64,000 bases of DNA from Orientallactaga sibirica (GCA_036365145.1 JAEOAD010000005.1:6739001-6803000), one strand, 5' to 3'. Shown: positions 21,126 through 33,113, counted from the first letter of the stretch. A program made the numbers and translations. Notes: generated by a model from the sequence alone, not told the origin.

Positions 21126-22740
21126 AACATAGTCTATTTGAGTCATACTCCACAGACGAGTTATACTCATATGTTCCCTTTCCCTGTCCCCCACTGCACC
21201 AAGGACCCTCCTCAGTAGGATATCTGTAGTCACCATGGGGTCATGAAGGCACCAGTCTCTGTTGCAAGGGGGACGCTTCTTCCCACCCTATGGCTGCTCC
21301 AATCTTTCCACCCCCTCTTCCTCTTCCTCAGTGTTTAGTGAGCCTTCTTGTGAGGCATGTTTCTTTCAAGTCTCCTGTGGTGTTTAGTTCTCAACAACCT
21401 CTGGTTTTCTGCTTTGATGAGTTTCGAATCTCCTCAGCATCTACCACTATCTCCCTGGAGGGGTTTCTCGGGCTGGCAGTGAGAATAGCACTCATATTAA
21501 TATGCCATGCCCTCTGTAATGTTTCCTAGGCCCTGGCAGATGTGATGGAGATGACCTATATAATACTGGGCGGACAGCTTTCTCTTCTTGTAGCATGGGT
21601 GGGCCTTGGGTCTCCGCAATATCCACTGCCATCTGTGAAAATTGCATTATTTAACCAAAGGTGACGGGAGAGCAGCATGGCTCATGGGGGATAAGCATAG
21701 ATATTTAGAAGGCATTTTGAAAGGCATAGCCTCTCCTTTTAGCCAAACAACAGTGGAAACTTCCCTCGAGGGTCTATGACCTTCTAAGCCCTGGGCTTCT
21801 GATTTGGTTCTCAGATGTGAATTCCCTCCCACTGAACAGGCTTCATATCCAACCAGAGAGCCACTATTGCACAAGTATATTCATCTTGCCTGGATGGTTG
21901 ATTTTGTAGCTTGAAGGATCCGCTGCTTGTTCACTCTATTGGTGACCTTTATCCCCCAGAAGCTTGCCTAACACTTTCCAGCACTATGAGAGCTAGCCAG
22001 CAGGGAGCTGGATTCCCTATCAGTTCCAGCATGAGCTCTCAAAGTCCTGTGATCACAGCCTGCGTTGTCTTCAGCAATAGGGTCTTACCATTTAGATCTG
22101 ATGATAACTAAGTGCTTTGGCAATGGCCTGCATTGTGTAGGGCCCCTCCCTGAACAACAGCTCACTATATGGGGTAACCCAGTTCTGGCATTGGGATTTG
22201 CCAGCAAAAGCCTATCTGTTTAAGGTAAAGCTTTCTCCTCTCCCTGCAGGGTAATTCTGACCAAATTATCCCTGCCCCACATCTCTTATTAAGAATTATA
22301 GCTTTTAATTAGCTAACCAAGAGGAAGGTTTCTATGGTATTGATTTATGTCATTACTAGTTTTGTGTATTTCCCCCTTCCCACCCTCCCTTAGTCCAGTA
22401 CTCCCAAGATCCTTCTCAGCCTCATATTCTGTTCCTCCACTTGCCTATTAAAAATCCCATTCTCTCATCCCTCCCTGCTCTCTCCAAGCTTCATTATAGC
22501 TTCCTTGCAAATACAACAAACACTACAACACTACAACACAACAATTACTAGCAGCTACATACAAGAGAGAACATGTGCTATTTGTCTTTGTGGACCTGTG
22601 TACCTTCACTTAGTATGATTTTTCTTGAGGTCCATACATTTTCCTGCAAGATTCATTATTTCATTTTTCCTTACTGCTGAGTAGAATTCCATTGAGTATA
22701 TGTAGCACATATTCATTATCTCTTCTTCAGTTGATGAGCA
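21126..22740 (-). mobile_element. L1 3'UTR and ORF2 end, antisense
   Basis: Parallel to the L1 at 16783: CAGCCTGCGTTGTCTTCAGCAATAGGGTCTTACC matches CAGACTGTGGTGTCTTCAGCACTAGGGGCTTACC, and CACTATATGGGGTAACCCAG matches CACTGTGGGGAGTAACCCAA. It ends at the start of LTR element 2. Frames at 21290-21529 and 21647-21874 are within this repeat. Confidence 0.8.
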
Positions 22741-24678
22741 TAGCAATTTTAATCTATGTCCCTAATAGACTCAGGTATTATTAAAATTGAGTTTATAGCT
22801 GCTGTCTCTACCAGGCAGATTCCTACTACAGTGGGGGCATGTCACTGGGGGGTGGATCTGAATTCCAGTCTAAGGTATGAACTCTGCCTGGGTTCCCTTC
22901 AGCTTGGTGCCTGCTTCTGGTGCTAGTGGTGATGGATCTCTCTGTGTGTAGATTTGTGAAAGGGGACCAGCTTTTTCTGCCATTATGGAACTTCCCCTAG
23001 ATCTGCAAGCCTGAAATAAATTATATCCCTCCCATATACTGTATCTAGTGTGGCGGTTCAGCCCAGCAGCGTGGAGCTAACTACAAAAGAAATTGGTACC
23101 AAGAAGTAAAGTCATTGCTGAAATTAATCTGTGGATTTTGGAAACTTTTATCAGGAGGAATGGACATGGACTTGGTACTTGCTACTGAAGATGCCTCCCA
23201 GAGTGGTTAGCAAGTTTTATGGACTATTCTGGTGAGAGTTTAAAAATGCTAAGTGCAAAAAGAATTGTATTTGGAGGCTTTGCTTATGAACTTTCAAAAA
23301 GGAAGGAAAGACTGCAGAGAACCTTGTTGGAACTGGTGCACTAGCAGAAGGGCTTGCTGCATTCTGCTGCCTCTGCTCAGAAAGTTTGATTAAGGTGGAA
23401 TTTGAAAGTCATGATGTGCTTAGTGGAAGATATCAAACTGAGAAATTTAAGATTTAAAGTTTTAAAAATTCATATAAGTTTAAGATTGCTGGCACTGAGA
23501 CTTGTTGCTAAAACTGCTATTATTAAGGAGATATTACCATGATTAAGGAGGGCCCAACTGATTTACTTTGAAACAATGGAAAGGATGCCTAAGGAAAGAC
23601 TGAATGGTGGAAATGCAAACTCTTTCAGAAGGAGATAACTGAAAGGAAAGAACCTGCTCTTCAAGGTCATGATTTATTTCATCCCTGAGATAACAACATG
23701 GCTGTATCCTGTACACCTGGTATTGGATTTGGAAGCATGCAAAACGCATGGAGTGGGTCATGAAGTGCACACAGTACACACAGGTCCAGGAGCAACTGCT
23801 GAGACATGGCAAATGAGGCAGGATGTGATGATCCTGATAAAGAGGACAGTCAGGCCATTTGAAGATAGATGGTGAATGCATGGAGACCCGAAGATGTTTT
23901 GGATATACCAGGGCTGCCATGGATCACTGTTGGCTCAGGATGGAAGTTTTCCCTGGCTACTCAGTCCAGCTGGAGGGGTAGGATTAGACAATTCAGAGAC
24001 TGTCAGTCACTGGTTATTCATATCAGACTTGAACTGCAGATGTTTGATGACTGCCTAATGGTTGCTGAGTTTGCATAAGTCCAGCCTCTCCTTCTTATGC
24101 CCATTAGCAATGGAAACTTTTACTCTGTGCCATTGTATGTTGAAAGTATATAACTTGTTTTGATTTTATAGGACTCACAGCTAAGAGACAGTCTTGTATC
24201 TCAGATGACACTTGGGACTTTGGAACTATCTTAAAGTTGGTAAAGACTATGGGGACCTTTGAAGTTGGACTGAATACAATTTACAGTGTGAGATGGTCAT
24301 GAGTCCATTGGGAGCCAGGGGTGGAATGCAGTAGCTTCAGTGTATGTCCCCCAATAGACTCAGGTGTCATTAAAATGGAGTTTTCGGCTTCCACCCCTAG
24401 CAGGCAGACCCCTGCTACAGGAGGGGCACGTCACTGGGGGTGGATTTGAATTCCAGCCTAAGGTATGCAGAGTGAGCTCTGCCTGGGTTCTTTGTGGTCT
24501 GATGCTTGCTTGTGGTGCTGGTGGTAGTTTTTCTCTCTGTGGATTTGTGAAAGGAGGCTAATTTCTTCCACCATGATGGAACTTCCCCTGGATCTGTAAG
24601 CCTGAAGTAAATCCCATTCCTCCCATAAAGCGTGGCTGATTTGAAGGTTGTTCCCAGCAGTATGGAAGCTGAATATGA
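22741..24678 (+). mobile_element. MaLR-like LTR-internal-LTR retrotransposon (element 2)
   Basis: The 5' LTR (22741-23085) ends GGAGCTAACTACA. The internal region (23086-24326, 1241 bp) begins AAAGAAATTGGTACCAAGAAG. The 3' LTR (24327-24678) begins TGCAGTAGCTTCAGTG. The two LTRs align throughout, for example CACGTCACTGGGGGTGGATTTGAATTCCAGCC against CATGTCACTGGGGGGTGGATCTGAATTCCAG. There are no gag or pol frames. Internal frames, including the 125-codon minus frame at 23543-23920, are chance. No clear target duplication survives. Confidence 0.78.
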
Positions 24679-24739
24679 CCATGGGTATCTGGGTTTTTGT
24701 CATTTTGATATGCTGATTTCTTTTTTATGACCATTTCTA

Positions 24740-25045
24740 TTATTATAAACTTTACAGTGTGAACATATTGCACATTGGTCATATTTCCATTGGGTTATAT
24801 TCTTATAGCCCCTTTTGCTTGCCCCCGTTCCATGGAGTACCCTCCTCAGTGAGGTTGTTGGCATATATGTGGGAGAAGATGGACACAATGTCTCTGGAAA
24901 CACCTTTCTATCCGGTGGCGCTTATATTCTTTCTGCCCCTTCTTCAGCAATATTCCCTGATCCTCGGCAGGCATATTTTAAGTCTCCTCTAGTGTCGGGA
25001 TTTCTGCATCCTCTGAATTTCTGCTTTGAGTTTTTATATGCTTAT
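24740..25045 (-). mobile_element. L1 3'UTR fragment, antisense
   Basis: CCCTTTTGCTTGCCCCCGTTCCATGGAGTACCCTCCTCAGTGAGG parallels CCCTTTCCCTGTCCCCCACTGCACCAAGGACCCTCCTCAGTAGG at 21177-21220. It therefore belongs to the same L1 lineage 3'UTR. Only about 300 bp remains. Confidence 0.7.
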
Positions 25046-25257
25046 TTCTAGGATCTGTGTTAAAATTTTCCAATAAGTCTCTTACGTTTCTATTTAGCAA
25101 GCTATGTGATGAATCTCTTTAAACATGCTAATTATTAGTATCTTCATTAAATTATTCATATCTTATTTATATCTGTGTAGATGTTAAATTATCAGTTCAT
25201 GATTAATATTGATAATTAATATTAATAATGAATTATTCATTATAAAATTATAAATAA

Positions 25258-25480
25258 GGGCTCATAAGACGACTTAGCAGTTAAAGCACTTGCCTGCAAA
25301 GCCTAAGGGCTTAGGTTCAATTCCCCAGTACCCAGGTAATCCAGGTGTGCAAGATGGAGCATGCATCTGGAGTGTGTTTGCAATGGTTGGAGGTCCTGGA
25401 ATGCCCATTCTCTCTATATATCTCCCTTTCCCTCTCTCTCTAAGATAAGTAAACAAATAAACAAAATATTTGTAAAAAAT
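25258..25480 (+). repeat. Dip-like SINE in AT-rich sequence
   Basis: Diverged head GGGCTCATAAGACGACTTAGCAG with a complete core and tail. It is flanked on both sides by strongly AT-rich sequence with TAAT/ATTA repeats (25120-25255 and 25480-25630). Confidence 0.85.
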
Positions 25481-27327
25481 TTTAAATCTATAAGCAGTAT
25501 ATTGATATAAATATAATTGTACCATAATTAATATTAAAAACATGATAATATTTTTGATAGCAATGCTTTATATTTATGTATAATACACAATGTAAAATAA
25601 TTCTATTAACAATCAATATTACTAAGGTAATTCCACTCATTGCTTAGTACTGGGGTTGGGATGACTTTAGTTTGGCATGTTCCTCTCAGGCTGTTCCTTC
25701 TGCTCCGGTTATGGTGGTTCTTGGCTGTGTGTTCAGTCTTTGAGATGGTCTGGATGGATGTTTGGAGCTGCTGGTCCCATAGCAGACAATGTAGAGCCAG
25801 ACCTTAGACCTTAGTGTCTGTGTGAGTGCTGAGGAGAGGAGAGTGGGCAGACCCCAGCATCTTCCACCTCCAACTCACAGCCAACTCTCAGACCACCCTG
25901 GATCAGAATTGGCCCTTTGGACCAGCATCCTGGAAATCAAGAACGGAGCCAGCTTTTCTCCAGGTGTGTACTTGCGGGGGAACCAAAACAGTTCTTCCTC
26001 AGACTTTGCCTTTTCTGCCTTTTCTGTTTCTTGGATGGCAACTCAAGCTTTAGAATTTAAGTTACAGTGTGATGAGGTTCTCATCTTTGACAGCATTTGC
26101 TGTCAACCTGTTACCAACTATTTCATACATCCCAGACACACAAGTTTCATATCACCAGCATTCCCACTGGTTTGCTGGTACATTACAAATTTATTTAGAT
26201 ATATCTCACTTTAATTAAATAAGATTTGAGAGGAGAAAGCAATGCCTGTGTTTGTCATTACCCAAAGTAGACCAAATTCCAAAAGGGTTTTATATATTTA
26301 GATTACCAACGTTCAAAATTATGCTTCACTTACTGAGTCTATGATCTGGATAAATTAATGTCCCCTGGTTTCAGAGTATATACACCATCACACAAAGGGC
26401 AGAATAGAGTGCTCCATAAATGCTACCTCTATTTAGCTTATTAAGTATATTGTAAGTGACTAGATCTGGTAAAAAGCCATCTTTTACTTATAACCATTTG
26501 TGTGTGCATGGATATAGGATAGAGGGATACGTGTGTTTATTTTTATGTTTTCCAATAATAAAAAGATAACACCTATAAATATATACTATGTATCATGTAC
26601 TTTTAAAGCACTAAACTTATATTTGCCCATGGTGGAGAAATCACAATGAACGTTAGCACATATTTTGGGCCAATAATGAAAACACAACATAAAACTTATG
26701 GGGTGCTTTTTTTTCCATTATGTTTCCTAATTAGCTACTGCTCATGTCTTAAAGATATTTTAGTTTCTATTCATTTATTTTGTATTGAGTTTCAATACCG
26801 AGCAATGCCTCAGGCAGAGGGCTTATGAGCTGCTTTTTCTTTTTATTAGGAATTACCATTCCACGGAGTAGAAATGAGGCACAAGGGGAGGGAGTGAAGC
26901 AGGGGAGACGGAGGCAGTTTGAAGATGCTAGTGAGACAGCCACTGCTGAGCGGACTTGCTCAATGCACGAAGCCCACTCTGAGGAGGCAGAAACTCTACT
27001 CCAGTATGGTCTGCAGTGGGGAGCAGCTAAGAAGATGAAATACTTGGCCTTCTTCCTTCTCTCCGGGACATTAGGCCCTCAATTCCCCACCTTGGGCGAA
27101 ATCCAACACAATAAGCTTGCTTCTCCACCAAAATTTCAAACAGCTATGTTCAATGTAGCCAGCTTTTCAAGTCATTATCATTGAGGCACTGGAAACGAGC
27201 ACCCAGCTTCTAAAACCATCAGGTAATACAGGTGTTTTTATGCTAATGAGTTGCCTGAAGCCTGGGGGCTAACAATGGGAACAATCACAATTCCATAATG
27301 AAGCCCTTATTAAAAACCCATGGGTTT
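25481..27327. other. Unassigned sequence with two overlapping-frame ORFs
   Basis: No repeat recognised over most of 1.8 kb. Frames at 25822-26214 (130 codons) and 26825-27184 (119 codons, + strand) are the longest here not explained by repeats. Neither has a domain, signal peptide or convincing splice context that I recognise. They could be chance frames or part of a non-coding transcript. Confidence 0.35.
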
Positions 27328-27543
27328 GGGCTGAAGAGATGGCTTAGTGGTTAAGGTGTTTGCCTGCTAAGCTAAACCCTGGATCAATTCTCCAGAACCC
27401 ACGTAAGCCAGGTGCACAAGGTGGTGCATGCATCTGGAGTTCGTTTGCAGTGGCTGGAGGCCCTGGCATGCCCATTCTCTCTCTGTCTGTCTGCCTCTTC
27501 CTCTCTTTCAAAGCAATAAAATAAATAAAATATATTTTTAAAA
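27328..27543 (+). repeat. Dip-like SINE
   Basis: Complete copy with GGGCTGAAGAGATGGC head, GGTGGTGCATGCATCTGGAG core and AATAAAATAAATAAA tail. Confidence 0.9.
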
Positions 27544-28160
27544 AATAGATGGGTGTGGCAAACTTAGGGTAGCTGAGTACTTAGTGGGTCCTGGAGTGTA
27601 GTGTTCCTTCCCACACATCTTCCAATGCATCTCCTCCATCTGACTGTTTACCTGTATCCTTTGCATTGTACTTGTAAAAGAAGGAATATAAATATCATCT
27701 CCCTAAGTTCTGTGAGCTGTCCTGGCCAATTATCAGAGCCCATCCAAGGCTTGTGAAAATCCTAACTTGTAGCCTTTTAGTCAGAAGTATGTGTGAAACC
27801 TACTGCTTACAGCTGCCACCTGCAGTGGAGGCAGTTGGGGCATGGAGCTCTCCCCCTGTGAGACATTCTCTGGCAGGTAGGATCTGAACCAAACTGAATC
27901 AGGGGACACTGGCTGGTGCTTATCACAGAATCTGGGACTGGAGAATTGGCTATGCATGGAGAGAAATCCCTCTATATACACATATTTTGGTGGCCAGAGG
28001 TGCCATATTTTGAGAATCATAAGAAAAAACAACAAAACTGTGGTGTCTTCTTATCCTTTACATGGTCTTTTCAAAATACTTTTACTTTGATTAAATCATG
28101 TCCAGTGAGTTTCAGTTGTCTTGACCAAAGAATTATTTAAAAAGTGTATTGACTTTTAAC
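27544..28160. other. Unassigned sequence
   Basis: No gene or repeat recognised. Frames at 27781-28035 (minus) and 27916-28140 (plus) overlap antisense and show no motif. Confidence 0.4.
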
Positions 28161-28165
28161 TTTTT

Positions 28166-28486
28166 TCTTGTTATTTTATTTTATTTTATTTTATTTTATT
28201 TTATTTTATTTTATTTTATTTTATTTTATTTTATTTTATTTTTTTTTTTTGAGAGTGAAACACAGAGAGACAGAAAGAGAGGGAAAAGAAGACAGAGATG
28301 GGCACACCAGCAGCCTCTCAGCTGCTGCAAACGAAATCCAGATGTGTGTGCCCCCTTGTGGTCAAGTGTGGCATTGCGCCCTTGCTTCACTTTGCATCAG
28401 GCTAAACATGGGACCTGGAGATTGGAACCAGCAGTCTTAGGCTTAGGAAGCAGGCACCTTAACCACTAAGCCATCTCTCCAGCCCT
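28166..28486 (-). repeat. Long-variant Dip-like SINE with (TTTTA)n tail
   Basis: Antisense copy of the longer subfamily, which carries CCCCTTGTGGTCAAGTGTGGCATTGCGCCC and AGCAGCCTCTCAGCTGCTG instead of the short core. Its tail has expanded to about 13 units of (TTTTA) at 28173-28239. Copies of this subfamily are also at 36154, 51989 and 56887. Confidence 0.88.
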
Positions 28487-28494
28487 CTTGTTTA

Positions 28495-29090
28495 TTTTTA
28501 GTAGCATGCACAGAGTTGGGCTTCATTATGGTGTTTTTCAAACAATTTTTGGGTTTTTTCCCTTTCCCCTTTCTCCCTCACCCCCCTCCCTGCTTTGTGC
28601 CCTGCTCCCACCAGAGCCTCTTTTCCATTTTCATGCTACATGTTTCTGTCGCCCCTTCCCCCACTACTTAGCATCCCTTGTTTCCCTCCCTGGTCCCCTA
28701 TGTAGTTTCCTAACCTAATAACCTAATGTTATTTACAAACATAAAAACATTAAACTTAGGAGAGAACAAGTGATTTTTGTCTTTCTGGGCCTGGGGTTAC
28801 CTCACTGAATATATATATATTTTCTACTTCAATCTACTTTCCTGCATATTTCATAACTTCATTTTTCTTCACAGCTGAGTAAAACTCCATCATGTATATG
28901 CACCACATTTTCATTATCCGGTCTTTGGTTCACGGACATCTAGGTTGATTCGATTTCCTAGCTACTGTGAATAGGGCAGCGGTGATCATGGCTGTGCACG
29001 TATCCGTGGCAGGATGCCGAGTCCTTTGGGTATAATAAGTCCAGGAGTGGTATAGCTGGCTCATATGGCTTTTGTTAAGTTGGTTTCCTA
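28495..29090 (-). mobile_element. L1 3' end, antisense
   Basis: The 3'UTR part is CT-rich, followed by AAACTCCATCATGTATATGCACCACATTTTCATTATCCG and ATAGGGCAGCGGTGATCATGG. These are the antisense of the ORF2 C-terminal region, as in the copies at 17540 and 43190. Confidence 0.8.
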
Positions 29091-29094
29091 CCAT

Positions 29095-29480
29095 GTAACA
29101 AATTCTCTGACATTTGGTGGATCAGAGGCACCACCCAGCTCAGCTGTCTCTGTTTGTGGGCCAGGAAGCTAGACATAGATCAGCTGGGTGCCTCTGGCTC
29201 AGGGTCTCCAAGGCTGTGGTTGGGGGTCCCATCAGGACTGCACCAATTTCAAGGCACCCGTTAAAGGAAACTCAGTTTCATTCAGTAGGTTATGGACTGA
29301 ACTAAATTTTCCCTCCGACTATAAACAGAGCCTCAGGTCCGCCTTGACCAAGGGCCTGAAGCTGTCTTCCGTTCCTTGACATGCGACAGCTCTACACGGA
29401 AGCTCGCTTCGTGGGATGAATGGATGCAAGGAAACCGTGTGAGAGAAACTCCAGCCAGTGGGAAATAGGCCTGGTCTAAT
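29095..29480. repeat. Probable old LTR/ERV-type fossil
   Basis: GTGGGCCAGGAAGCTAGACATAGATCAGCTGGGTGCCTCTGGCTCAGGGTCTC resembles a mammal-wide repeat with the phrase GGCTCAGGGTCTC. I cannot name the family. Short frames here (29114-29379) are inside it. Confidence 0.4.
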
Positions 29481-29662
29481 CTCAGGTTGGAAGTGGCATG
29501 CCATTGCTTTCACGCAAGCAGTTTGTAGAAGTAATTACTGGGCCTCAAACACATGTGAGGCTTTCTTGTTATTGTTAAAACTCCCCTTGTGAAAGGAAAA
29601 AAAGCCTTTATCCCTCTATGGAACTGGAAGCAGCAGGTAGCATCCGTACCTGTTACCTTCTT

Positions 29663-29902
29663 TTTTTTTAAATATTTTATTATTATTTATTTGAGAGAGA
29701 GAGAGATACAGAAATAGACAGGTAGAGGGAGAGAGAGAGAGAGAATGGGCGCACCAGGGCCTCCAGCCACTGCAAACGAATTCCAGATGCATGCACCCCT
29801 TTGTGCATCTGGCTTACGTGGGTCCTGGAGAATCGAGCCTCGAACCAGGGTCCTTAGGCTCCATAGGCAAGCGTTTAACCGCTAAGCCATCTCTCCAGCC
29901 CC
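29663..29902 (-). repeat. Dip-like SINE inside LTR
   Basis: A perfect 13-bp duplication CTGTTACCTTCTT lies at 29650-29662 and 29903-29915, made from the LTR end. It contains a short AATCGAGCCTCGAACC duplication in the B-box region. Confidence 0.95.
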
Positions 29903-29977
29903 CTGTTACCTTCTTATTACTGTGAACAAACACCCAACCAGAAGCAAGTTATAGAAGGATGAAGGGTTTTTTTCCTT

Positions 29978-30199
29978 TTTATTTTTTTTTAAGTCTAAAT
30001 TTTATTTATTTATTTGAGAGAGTCAGAGAGAGAGAGAGAGAGAGAGAATGGGCACACCAGGGCCTCCAGCCACTGCAAATGAACTCCAGACGCACCAGCC
30101 ATTTTGTGCATTTGGCTTACGTGGGTCCTAGGGAATTGAACCTGAGTCCTTTGGCTTTGTAGGCAAATGCCTTAACCGCTAAGCCATCCCTCTAGCCCA
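29978..30199 (-). repeat. Dip-like SINE inside same LTR
   Basis: Antisense copy with TTTATTTATTTATTTGAGAG..GAGAGAGAGAATGGGC..CTCTAGCCCA. It inserted 75 bp from the preceding SINE in the same orientation. Confidence 0.9.
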
Positions 30200-30485
30200 G
30201 GACAAAGGTTTATACAGCTTCCAGTTTCAAGGGGAAGTTTCATGGTGGCGAGCACATAGCAACAGGAGCAGAGATCTTCACGTGATTTGGCGGTAAGGAA
30301 GCCGACAGTAAACAGCCAGTGGAACAGATTTACAAAGTTGAAGATCTGCCTCCAGCAGCCCACTTCCTCCAGCAAGGCTCCACACTTTAAAGGTTCCACA
30401 ATCTTCCTAAACACTACCACCAGCTGGGGTCCAAGTGTTCAAATGAATGTGGCTATGGGGGACATTTCACATTCAAGCCCTAACA

Positions 30486-31253
30486 GCATCCTTTCACTGC
30501 CTTTCTGGAAGGCAAAGTCCTAATCTGCCCTTACCCACCTGGATCTGCTCGTCCAGGCTTCACAGCACAGGCTCCTTGAGGAAGGAACATGGTGGCAGCA
30601 GCATGCAAGGCACAAGCACTGTGGATCCAGATCGCAGCGTTTCTGTGGTCCACGCTGCAATATCAGTGCCTACTTCTCTTCCTAGCTCAGTACGGAAGTC
30701 TCCAATCCTGGCTTTGGGAACTCAGAGATACTATGAACTAATTCATGTCATTAACAGAATTCCTTTCCTCATTAAATTCGCAGTGTTGTTTTCTGTAGCT
30801 TGTTGTTAAGAAATTGGCATGCCATCGCAGTCCCATTCTGGTGTTCATTCTTTCTGTGAGTGCCTCTTCAACATCTGGAGCTCTCCCTTCTCATGTCTTC
30901 CTTCCTTAACTGTATCATGTTTCCTTTCCACGTGCAATCTGAGATGTCTATGACTCACCTAACAATGACTTGTTTTGTAAGTTGATCTTCCGATGATAAT
31001 CTGAATTTTATAATCAACTCTTCATACTGTTTGCCTTCCAACTTATCTCATCCACTGATCTTATTTCTGTCTGTCTTCTCTTTTTACCTATTCATGTATG
31101 ACCAGAATTTTCAACTCATCACTGATTTCTTATTTCATAGACTCTACTTACTCCTACATGTAATTGAGTATGAAGGCAAATTTCCATAAATTTGTTTCCA
31201 TAGTGAATATTTTAATGCATTTGAAAATATTTTTATTTCTTTTCTTTTCTCAA
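30486..31253. other. Unassigned sequence
   Basis: About 0.77 kb with no recognised repeat. The 120-codon frame 30447-30809 begins in the LTR and runs into unique DNA. No domain recognised. Confidence 0.4.
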
Positions 31254-31494
31254 TATAATTTATTTATCTGTTTATTTATTTATTTATTTATTTGAGAGAC
31301 AGAGAGAAAGAGGCAGGAACATAAATAGAGAAAGAGAGAATGAGTGCACCATGACCTCTTGCCACTGCAAATGAGCTCCAGACACATGTGCCACTTTGTG
31401 CATCAGGCTTTATATGGGTACTGGATAATCAAACCTAAGCTGTCAGGTTTTGCAAGCAAATGCCAACAACCACTGAGCCATCTCTACAGTTCTG
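31254..31494 (-). repeat. Dip-like SINE, antisense, older
   Basis: The TTTATTTATTTATTTATTTATTTGAG tail, GAATGAGTGCACC, CACTTTGTGCATCAGGC and GAGCCATCTCTACAG head are diverged but clear. It explains the frame at 31344-31535. Confidence 0.85.
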
Positions 31495-31599
31495 CTTCAT
31501 TTTCCTCTGACCTACTTATATTCTTTCTTGTGTAGGATACACATTATTTCAAAGATCAACTCTTTCAAGACTAAATTGTATTCGTATATCATATATATT

Positions 31600-31821
31600 C
31601 ACTGTCCAGGGAAAGTTCCATCATGGCAGAAGAAGCTGGCTCACTTCATCGTACATCCACAGCAGAGAAAATAGCCAAAGCTCAAGCTGGCTCAGCTCCA
31701 CCCCTAGTGACACACATCCTCCTGTCATAGAACTCAGCCTGGTGGAGACTTACGTAGGAAGTTTAATCTTGATCCAAAATACCCGAGACTATGGGGCATA
31801 TTTCCATTCAAAACCACCACA
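31600..31821 (-). mobile_element. MaLR-like LTR fragment, antisense
   Basis: GGGAAAGTTCCATCATGGCAGAAG..CCACCCCTAGTGACAC..CATTCAAAACCACCACA is the reverse of the 16081 LTR, truncated at its 3' (low-coordinate) side. Confidence 0.7.
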
Positions 31822-32635
31822 GTAGCTATTCAGTAAATGCCTTAAATAACCACATTGCACCTACTGGGAAAGCACTATGCGTGGACTCCGTCTTCTTTCT
31901 GATCTGGAAATCTGTCTACCGCCACACATTATGACACAAGAATTTTTAGCATACACCCAGATAAACCTAAATGGTATTAAACAAAATAACAAAATGTTTA
32001 TTTTTACAATACTGTTGGCACCATGATGCCATCGTAGTAAAACAGGCAGCTAGCTGTGACTTTTCAAGTCAGAGTGCACACATCCTTTCAAACACCAAAC
32101 TGCTGGACAGTCTTTTGGCGTCTTGTCAACACAATGATTGGCATTGTTTCCATTTTGATTATATACCACGGAGCCTTCTGTCTCTAGTCTGGCCCCCTAG
32201 GAGGGTTGTTCTCTCCAGCAAGTGTGTACACCCCCAAAAGCTGAGTAGAACAGCCAGCAGAATGAATCAACTCTCCTCTCTCTCTGCAAGCACATGTGCA
32301 TCAAGCCTATGCATTATTTATCCACCGGGTGATAAGATGTGAAAAAAAAATCCCCATTCCACCTTTACTTAACCTTGAAAGATTCTAGTTCTGGGCCTAT
32401 TTTGTGAGATTTCACAACTTTTAGGGCATTACCCATGATCTACTAAACTTGGCTGCTTCCACACTTATTTTATGATAGCTATAACTTTATCTTCTCAATG
32501 CTGGATAGATGTCCTCACATGTAGACTGAAACTTCAGAAGCAGAGTGAGTGGATTCTCAGATGATTTTGAAGGCAGGTTACTTCTAATATTGGTTAATTG
32601 TGCACGCTTAAATGTTTAGTCAGTGTTTGATAGTT
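31822..32635. other. Unassigned sequence
   Basis: No repeat recognised. The 123-codon + frame 31971-32342 has no recognisable domain, and many serine and cysteine codons follow base composition. Not supported as a gene. Confidence 0.4.
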
Positions 32636-33113
32636 TGTGTGTGTGTGTTCATGTGTGTGAGTGTAGACCTGTGCATGCCATGGGGAAGTCAGGGGGGCAA
32701 TCTTCAGTGTCAGTCCACAGTTTCTGAAGCAGATCCTCTCATTGTTCACTGCTAGGTGGACCAGGAAAGCTGGCCTCCCAAGCTTCTGGGCAATTCTTCT
32801 GCCTCTTCCTCCCTTCTCACAATAGATATGCTAGGGTCACAGATGTTCTCACTACAACATCTGGCTTTATGTGAGCTCTAAATGCAGGCGCTCATGCACC
32901 TGGTCTTCCATCTGAAGGGCGGCTATCAATTCTGCAGTCCACTCCTAGCAGCCAGTGATGGCATTACTGTGCACTTTAGCCATTTGCCCCAAATTAAGTT
33001 TAGAAATTACCAGTTTCTTGAACCTCTGTTCAAAATGCTAAGGATTTGTTGCATGATAGCAAAAAAAAAAGGGGGGGGGCAAGTGCTTTATCCACTGAAC
33101 CATCTCCCCGGAT
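32636..33113 (-). repeat. Composite SINE, antisense, split by a 160-bp poly(A)-ended insert
   Basis: TG-rich start, then GTCAGTCCACAGTTTCTG, TTGTTCACTGCTAGG..GGCCTCCCAAGCTTCTGGG and CTGCCTCTTCCTCCC mark the antisense B4/RSINE-type element. Its last block GCAAGTGCTTTATCCACTGAACCATCTCC is at 33080-33108. The intervening 32916-33079 is foreign and ends in A(10)G(9). Confidence 0.6.

Larger units (their letters stand above)
29651..30485 (-). mobile_element. MaLR-like LTR, antisense, with two SINE insertions
   Basis: Starts TGTTACCTTCTTATTACTGTG (split by the first SINE), continues CAACCAGAAGCAAG and GGTTTATACAGC..CAAGGGGAAGTTTCATGGTGG. It ends GGGGACATTTCACATTCAAGCCC. It is the reverse complement of the family at 35684. 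Without the SINEs it is about 350 bp. Confidence 0.75.
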
